Assembly (NCBI RefSeq): GCF_018502485.1
Contig: NZ_CP075546.1
Direction: 5' to 3' (one strand)
DNA: 64,000 bases
Source of the DNA: Methanospirillum purgamenti
GTDB lineage: Archaea; Halobacteriota; Methanomicrobia; Methanomicrobiales; Methanospirillaceae
Numbering within the stretch: position 1 is the stretch's first letter; each line of letters starts with the position of its first letter. The notes beneath the pieces are model-generated. The model did no database searches. It saw nothing but the letters and a program-made list of their open reading frames with translations, and had not been told where the DNA came from. The position numbers were made by a program, and so were the translations under genes. Of the stretch, positions 59,558 to 64,000 are shown in pieces.

Positions 59558-61339
59558 ATGAAGATATGGGGTATATCAAGATCACATAAGCATATTTTCC
59601 TGGTAATTTTGTTAATTTGCATAATATTTCCCGTATGTTCTGGTGCAGGAACATCGATACAACCAGTTCAGAACCAGATAGTAATTTTTTCCGGCCAAAT
59701 CCCCTATGGGGATGGGAATGTCTCGATCAGATCAGACTCAGGTGTCTTATATCCAGTTCCAGCTATGAGTCCACTTGGGATCATTCAGGCTCTTGCAGGA
59801 ACTGGCATGATTACAGAATATCATATTGGAGATGAATTGCTTGATAAAAGGGGGATATTTACTCTTGATGGCATTAATTCATTCAGTGTTTCTGATCAGG
59901 ATGCCTGGTATGTTTTGGTAAATGGTATTCAGTTAAGAGAGTATTTACTCCCAAAGCGTGAAGGACTGAACACCTGCTTATTAAAAGATGGTGATGATGT
60001 CCTGTTCGCATATGGAGACCCAACATTGCCATCCAGCTCTGCAAAGGCTTTCATTTGGGTGCAGGTGGGGAGTAAAACCGGTGTCATGCAATTATTATCA
60101 CCATCCGCAGTAATGGGTCAGTATGTTATTTCTCAAGTTCCGGTTTCTGTTCCGGCAATGACTGCAGTTCCGACTCCGGCACCAACGGTTGCTCCTACCG
60201 TAGAAGTGACTGCAGTTCTGACTCCGGTTCCAACCGTTGTTCCTACCGTAGAAGTGGCTGCAGTTCTGACTCCGGCACCAACTGTCGCTCCTACCGCAGA
60301 AGTGACTGCAGTTCCGACTCCGGCACCAACTGTCGCTCCTACCGCAGAAGTGACTGCAGTTCCGACTCCGGCACCAACGGTTGCTCCTACCGCAGAAGTG
60401 ACTGTAGTTCCGACTCCGGCACCAACGGTTGCTCCTACCGCAGAAGTGACTGTAGTTCCGACTCCGGCACCAACGGTTGCTCCTACCGTAGAAGTAACTG
60501 CAGTTCCAACTCCAGCACCAACGGTCGCTCCCACTGTAGTAGTGACTGCAGTTCCGACTCCGGTACCAACCGTTGCTCCCACTGTAGAAGCAACTGCAGT
60601 TCCGACTCCGGCACCAACCGTTGCTCCTACCGTAGAAGTTACTGCAGTTCCGACTCCGGTACCAACCGTTGCTCCTACCGTAGAAGTTACTGCAGTTCCG
60701 ACTCCGGTACCAACCGTTGCTCCCACTGTAGAAGCAACTGCAGTTCCGACTCCAGCACCAACGGTTGCTCCTACTGCAGAAGTGACTGCAGTTCCGACTT
60801 CGGTTCCGAATGGAGCCCCCACAGCCAATCTCACGGTATCCAATACTACAAATGGTGAACCAATAAACACGTTAATCGAACCAAATGTGACCGGAGAGAA
60901 CACAACAACTCCACAACCCACGAAATCCTCTCAAAAGCCTGACCGAATGCTTTACTCTGGTGTATATGCACTCCCAGAGGGTACCGTGAATATCACGGTT
61001 AATTCTGGAATGGACTATGAAATCCCGGTTAATACACCCATCGGTCTTCTCCATCTTCTTTTAAAAGAAGGCCTCATTAAAAACATAAGTATTGATGATC
61101 GCGGGATGCATAAAGGCGGAATATTAATTCTTGATGGAATTAATGAATATTTTGGGACTGCGACAAAAATCTGGTTTGTAAAAGTAAATGGAAATCTTTT
61201 GGAAGACTACTTAGTTCCAAAAACGGATGGTTTGAATATCTATACTCTTGTGGCGGGTGACACCGTTTCTTATTACTATGGAGATCCAGCTGAATCCCTG
61301 GTAGATGCAGAAGCAATGCTCGTTGTCACATTGGGATAG
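59558..61339 (+). CDS. Secreted protein with two DUF4430-like domains and a Pro/Thr repeat stalk
   Basis: The 593-residue protein has a signal peptide (HIFLVILLICIIFPVCSG), a first domain with DGINSFSVSDQDAWYVLVNG, then 13 full 16-residue repeats of the type PTPAPTVAPTVEVTAV plus one degenerate copy (about residues 200-425), and a second domain of the same kind (LDGINEYFGTATKIWFVKVN). The paired domains resemble DUF4430/transcobalamin-like. The stalk should be extended and O-glycosylated if outside the cell. ATG 59558 follows AGAGGAGATGG; GTG 59528 is possible. Confidence 0.8.
   Translation: MKIWGISRSHKHIFLVILLICIIFPVCSGAGTSIQPVQNQIVIFSGQIPYGDGNVSIRSDSGVLYPVPAMSPLGIIQALAGTGMITEYHIGDELLDKRGIFTLDGINSFSVSDQDAWYVLVNGIQLREYLLPKREGLNTCLLKDGDDVLFAYGDPTLPSSSAKAFIWVQVGSKTGVMQLLSPSAVMGQYVISQVPVSVPAMTAVPTPAPTVAPTVEVTAVLTPVPTVVPTVEVAAVLTPAPTVAPTAEVTAVPTPAPTVAPTAEVTAVPTPAPTVAPTAEVTVVPTPAPTVAPTAEVTVVPTPAPTVAPTVEVTAVPTPAPTVAPTVVVTAVPTPVPTVAPTVEATAVPTPAPTVAPTVEVTAVPTPVPTVAPTVEVTAVPTPVPTVAPTVEATAVPTPAPTVAPTAEVTAVPTSVPNGAPTANLTVSNTTNGEPINTLIEPNVTGENTTTPQPTKSSQKPDRMLYSGVYALPEGTVNITVNSGMDYEIPVNTPIGLLHLLLKEGLIKNISIDDRGMHKGGILILDGINEYFGTATKIWFVKVNGNLLEDYLVPKTDGLNIYTLVAGDTVSYYYGDPAESLVDAEAMLVVTLG
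60165..60800 (+). repeat. 48-bp tandem repeat encoding PTPAPTVAPT stalk
   Basis: Thirteen full copies of a 48-base unit and one degenerate copy follow each other from about 60165 to 60800. Copies differ mainly by Val/Ala or by Glu/Val changes. Such in-frame repeats expand and contract by slippage or recombination, so the copy number may vary among strains. Confidence 0.9.
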
Positions 61340-61348
61340 AAATAAAAA

Positions 61349-61873
61349 TCATTTTTTCCATCTTGATAGGCCAGAAGTAAATACTCTAACCATCTCTTCT
61401 GCTTTATCAGATGGAACCTCTAATTGGTTTGCCAGGATTGGAGCATATTTTTTTATCATTGTATCATGAGTAAGGTCTGGCTCGGTAAACTCTCCATTCT
61501 GATAACAATAAGTGCAATATAATGAGCTCAAAGTGCCATCATGTTCTGTACCAGCATCAGTATCAGAAAATAGTGCCATACCACAGCTTTGGCAAGAAGG
61601 TGCAATACGCCCACTCCACCGATACAAAGTTTTTATATGATCAATCACGAATGTTCTGGCTTTTTCAATGGGCATGCTAAACATTTGTGACATGATCTGA
61701 GCACCATGTTCTGCTATTCCCTCAAAAGATGCATTTTTATCGGTAAATGATCCCTGTTGATAACAATAGGTACAATATATCGAAGATGTACTTCCATTTT
61801 CTTCAGTTCCGAAATCTTCACCTTTCAAAAGGGGCATACCGCAACTTTGACAAACATTTGATTTTTCTGACAT
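61349..61873 (-). CDS. Tandem zinc-ribbon protein
   Basis: The 174-residue protein has two copies of one domain. Copy one has CQSCGMPLLKGEDFGTE and SIYCTYCYQQG (about 8-50); copy two has CQSCGMALFSDTDAGTE and SLYCTYCYQNG (about 93-135). Each has the CxxC...CxxC zinc-binding pattern of the putative zinc-ribbon PF12674-like family, followed by a helical part. Internal duplication is clear. Function is unknown. ATG 61873 has GGAG at about 8 bases; an in-frame codon 61963 exists but adds unlike sequence. Confidence 0.85.
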   Translation of the reverse strand: MSEKSNVCQSCGMPLLKGEDFGTEENGSTSSIYCTYCYQQGSFTDKNASFEGIAEHGAQIMSQMFSMPIEKARTFVIDHIKTLYRWSGRIAPSCQSCGMALFSDTDAGTEHDGTLSSLYCTYCYQNGEFTEPDLTHDTMIKKYAPILANQLEVPSDKAEEMVRVFTSGLSRWKK

Positions 61874-62122
61874 GATTACTCTCCAGAACAGGGCTGTTTT
61901 CATATATATATGAAAAAACATTACCCATATGGTAAATTCAGGACCTTTTACTCCTGATTCCATAACGTATATTAGTTAGGTATTTAAATGTATCACGTGC
62001 AGGGTGAAAGTAATCCCATTACCTATCATATTGATAACCACTAAATAAAAAAGAAATCAGTTTTATCTGGCTTGATAATATCAGATCACGATCCTTTTAT
62101 CTATTCAGGCAGAAATTCATTT

Positions 62123-62287
62123 ATGGCTGCATGGGTTTGTACGAAATGTGGATATTTGTATGATGATCGGTTTGGTGATCCTGAGCATGGAGTTCCAGCT
62201 GGGACCCCTTTTGAAAAGATTCCAGACTCCTGGGTCTGCCCCCGTTGTAAAGCATCAAAGGCATTCTTTGCTAAAAGAAAAGAATGA
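62123..62287 (+). CDS. Rubredoxin
   Basis: The 54-residue protein has the two rubredoxin iron-binding pairs: WVCTKCGYLYDD (about 5-16) and WVCPRCKASKAFF (about 38-50), with the usual GDPEHGVPAGTPFEKIPD between them. It carries one electron on a single Fe(Cys)4 site and often serves oxidative-stress or flavoprotein reductases in methanogens. ATG 62123 is preferred to an upstream TTG. It precedes the sensor gene by 35 bases. Confidence 0.95.
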   Translation: MAAWVCTKCGYLYDDRFGDPEHGVPAGTPFEKIPDSWVCPRCKASKAFFAKRKE

Positions 62288-62322
62288 TCTCATCTTTTTA
62301 AAGTATTTTTTTAGGAACCACA

Positions 62323-64000
62323 ATGAAACCAGGGACTGATTCAGGTCTACATATCTCTCTGCCGGTCCTGGTAATGGTGGTCCTTACAACGATATTCATT
62401 CTTGTAACCGGGATAATATCTGTTTTGATTCTTGATCAGACATATCAGCATTTGATGCATGAATGGGATAATGATGTCCGCCACAATGAACAATATCTTG
62501 AAAATTCTCTAAAACTTATAAACCAGGGACTTTTATTATTTGACCATACCTTTGATGCTTCGATGAAGGAACAGTTTGGATATTTTATTGAAGCATATAA
62601 CCAGTCTGGTAATGATCCATCACTGATGAACCTGACCCTTTTAAAATTGCAATTAAACCCATCAATACGAAATATTGCGGACTTTTATATTATTAACAGT
62701 TCTGGTATTGTCATTGATACCACCTATCCGGGTGATCTGGGACTTGATTTTAAAATCTGGCCTGCCGTGTATGAAGACATCTCTAATATTCGGAACGGAT
62801 CAGTATTTGAAGCAGATCGTGCAGTTTATGGATTCAGCTCTGCAAAAAATTCGCGAAAATTTGCGTATCAGCCTACTCCAGATCATCAGTACCTCTTTGA
62901 AATTTCCTATCTCATAGGGGATTATGACGCTGCTAGAAAGAATTTCTCATATGCTCAGGTGATGAGAACTTTTGTCAATGATACACCACATATCCGCTCA
63001 TTGACATTATATGATTCAATGAACAGGATCCTCTGGAGTAGTGACGGGAAGAGAACTCTACCCAATTCAGAAGTTATCAATTTTGTTAAGGGATCTTTCG
63101 AAAGAGGTAACCGGACATGGATATCAGATCCTGTAAATAATTCAGAGGTTTATTACAAGTTTATTGAAATTTCTGATGAAAGCACCGTTTCTGGAAATAT
63201 GCTTGACCTTGTTGCAAGAATTGAATATGACACATCAGTGAGAGAAGCTCACCTGAACTCACTAAAATTATATCATGTTCTGGTTTCTTTTATTGCAATA
63301 TTGCTCGGAATTTTCATTGCATATTTTCTGGCAAATCACATTACACGCCCGATGAGAAAAATAATTGATGACATTAACCGAATAGCCCATGGAGATTTAT
63401 GTCATCGTGTCTCATATTCTGGAAGCGCTGAGTTTACTCAGTTAGAGGTCAGTCTGAATCTATTAATTACTTATCTTAACGATCTCATCACAAATCTTCA
63501 GGAAAAAGAACAATATATCAGGGAGAGCAAGGAAGGATACCAGATCCTGGTAGAACGATTAAATGAAGGAATATGGATCGTTGATAAAAACGAGATTACA
63601 ACTTTTGTCAATTCCCGTATGGCTGAGATACTAGAGACGACTCCAGATGAAATCATTGGTAAACATGCCCGGGACATCATTCATCCCTCAAACTATGATT
63701 TATTTGATACAAAAATGAGTAATCGTCATCATGGCATATCGGAACGATATGAAATTTCTCTGCTTACAAGTAAAAATAATCTCATCTTTACAGAAATCTC
63801 TGCATCCCCTTCTTTATCAGATGATGGGAAATATATCGGATCATTTGGAGTTGTAACTGATATTTCTGAACGGAAAGAGAATGAACAGAAGATCAGAAGT
63901 TATACTTTGGAATTAGAAAAGAGAACTCATGAGTTAGAGGTTGTCAGGGATGAATTATTTCGGATAAATAAAAATCTTGATAATATCGTACATGAACGGA
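62323..64000 (+). CDS. Membrane sensor protein with HAMP and PAS domains (partial)
   Basis: The frame opens at ATG 62323 and runs past the window end (at least 559 residues). It has a first membrane helix (VLVMVVLTTIFILVTGII), an external sensory part of about 270 residues, a second helix (VLVSFIAILLGIFIAYFL), a HAMP region (ITRPMRKIIDDINRIAHGD) and a PAS domain (about 405-525; VERLNEGIWIVDKNEITTFV). It ends in a coiled-coil (ELFRINKNLDNIVHER). A histidine kinase domain probably follows but is outside the window. Confidence 0.85.
   Translation, partial: MKPGTDSGLHISLPVLVMVVLTTIFILVTGIISVLILDQTYQHLMHEWDNDVRHNEQYLENSLKLINQGLLLFDHTFDASMKEQFGYFIEAYNQSGNDPSLMNLTLLKLQLNPSIRNIADFYIINSSGIVIDTTYPGDLGLDFKIWPAVYEDISNIRNGSVFEADRAVYGFSSAKNSRKFAYQPTPDHQYLFEISYLIGDYDAARKNFSYAQVMRTFVNDTPHIRSLTLYDSMNRILWSSDGKRTLPNSEVINFVKGSFERGNRTWISDPVNNSEVYYKFIEISDESTVSGNMLDLVARIEYDTSVREAHLNSLKLYHVLVSFIAILLGIFIAYFLANHITRPMRKIIDDINRIAHGDLCHRVSYSGSAEFTQLEVSLNLLITYLNDLITNLQEKEQYIRESKEGYQILVERLNEGIWIVDKNEITTFVNSRMAEILETTPDEIIGKHARDIIHPSNYDLFDTKMSNRHHGISERYEISLLTSKNNLIFTEISASPSLSDDGKYIGSFGVVTDISERKENEQKIRSYTLELEKRTHELEVVRDELFRINKNLDNIVHER

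Noticed and set aside
60133..60921. 262-codon open frame on the minus strand
   Set aside because: It lies opposite the 48-bp repeats, and the composition is only the complement of the Pro/Thr repeat. It has no signal or ribosome site.
1..64000. CRISPR arrays, IS elements, att sites or tRNA genes
   Set aside because: No spaced direct repeats, transposase, integrase or cloverleaf was seen on reading. A scan with tRNAscan-SE and CRISPR tools is needed to be sure.

Overview
The window is archaeal and most likely from a hydrogenotrophic methanogen of the order Methanomicrobiales, with Methanospirillum the best guess by gene content. Archaea-only genes support this: Alba, the primase large subunit, PCNA, ribosomal protein S17e, a TATA-box promoter style, and Ahb-type haem synthesis. 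A CbiMNQO metal transporter, HypC, rubredoxin, an HAE3 RND exporter with its COG1361 partner, and surface proteins with PKD, dockerin and Pro/Thr repeats fit a Methanomicrobia methanogen. The genus is an inference. No rRNA, tRNA, CRISPR array, IS element or prophage was recognised.

Layout. 0-7 kb: an ahbB-ahbC pair, two tandem MarR regulators and a COG1361-RND exporter pair. 6.8-14.4 kb: a compact phospho-signalling island made of a PP2C phosphatase, a large helical protein of unknown function, a Ser/Thr kinase with TPRs, a degenerate two-part AAA+ ATPase and a zinc-ribbon/FHA protein. 14.4-26 kb: housekeeping genes, including a leftward lysine/diaminopimelate cluster (asd, ferredoxin, dapB, dapA) mixed with alba, rps17e and a ThiN-domain gene, then priL-pcn, rlmE-moaA and an M20 peptidase. 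26-33 kb: a TPR protein and surface protein, cbiMNQO with a nested palindrome in its leader, a Yip1-type membrane protein and an EndoIII-like glycosylase. 33-43 kb: a frameshifted haem-binding membrane protein, an aminotransferase, a response regulator, an ADP-forming acyl-CoA synthetase in beta-alpha order, Pol IV, and an aldolase/phosphofructokinase pair. A strongly structured non-coding stretch lies upstream of Pol IV. 42.6-46.5 kb: an ABC exporter whose first permease carries a PrsW-like domain. 46-54 kb: surface proteolysis genes (subtilase with PKD and dockerin, cohesin-like partner, tandem propeptide-like protein) among aminotransferases, one lacking its PLP lysine. 53-64 kb: a MarR/GNAT pair with a clear operator, a giant TPR protein with a probable CTG start, a PTP-like phosphatase, a thioesterase, a DUF4430-like surface protein with 48-bp repeats, a rubredoxin, and a sensor protein cut by the window end.

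How genes work together. The 6.8-14.4 kb island has a writer (kinase), eraser (PP2C), reader (FHA), an AAA+ machine and an unrecognised helical subunit, and is the best candidate for an undescribed system. A second theme is surface proteolysis: a dockerin-bearing subtilase sits next to a cohesin-like protein and about 2 kb from a free-standing double propeptide-like protein. A third is metabolism: aldolase and PPi-type phosphofructokinase are translationally coupled, and the Asd/DapA/DapB set makes the diaminopimelate precursor of lysine.

All calls come from reading the sequence; no database search was run.
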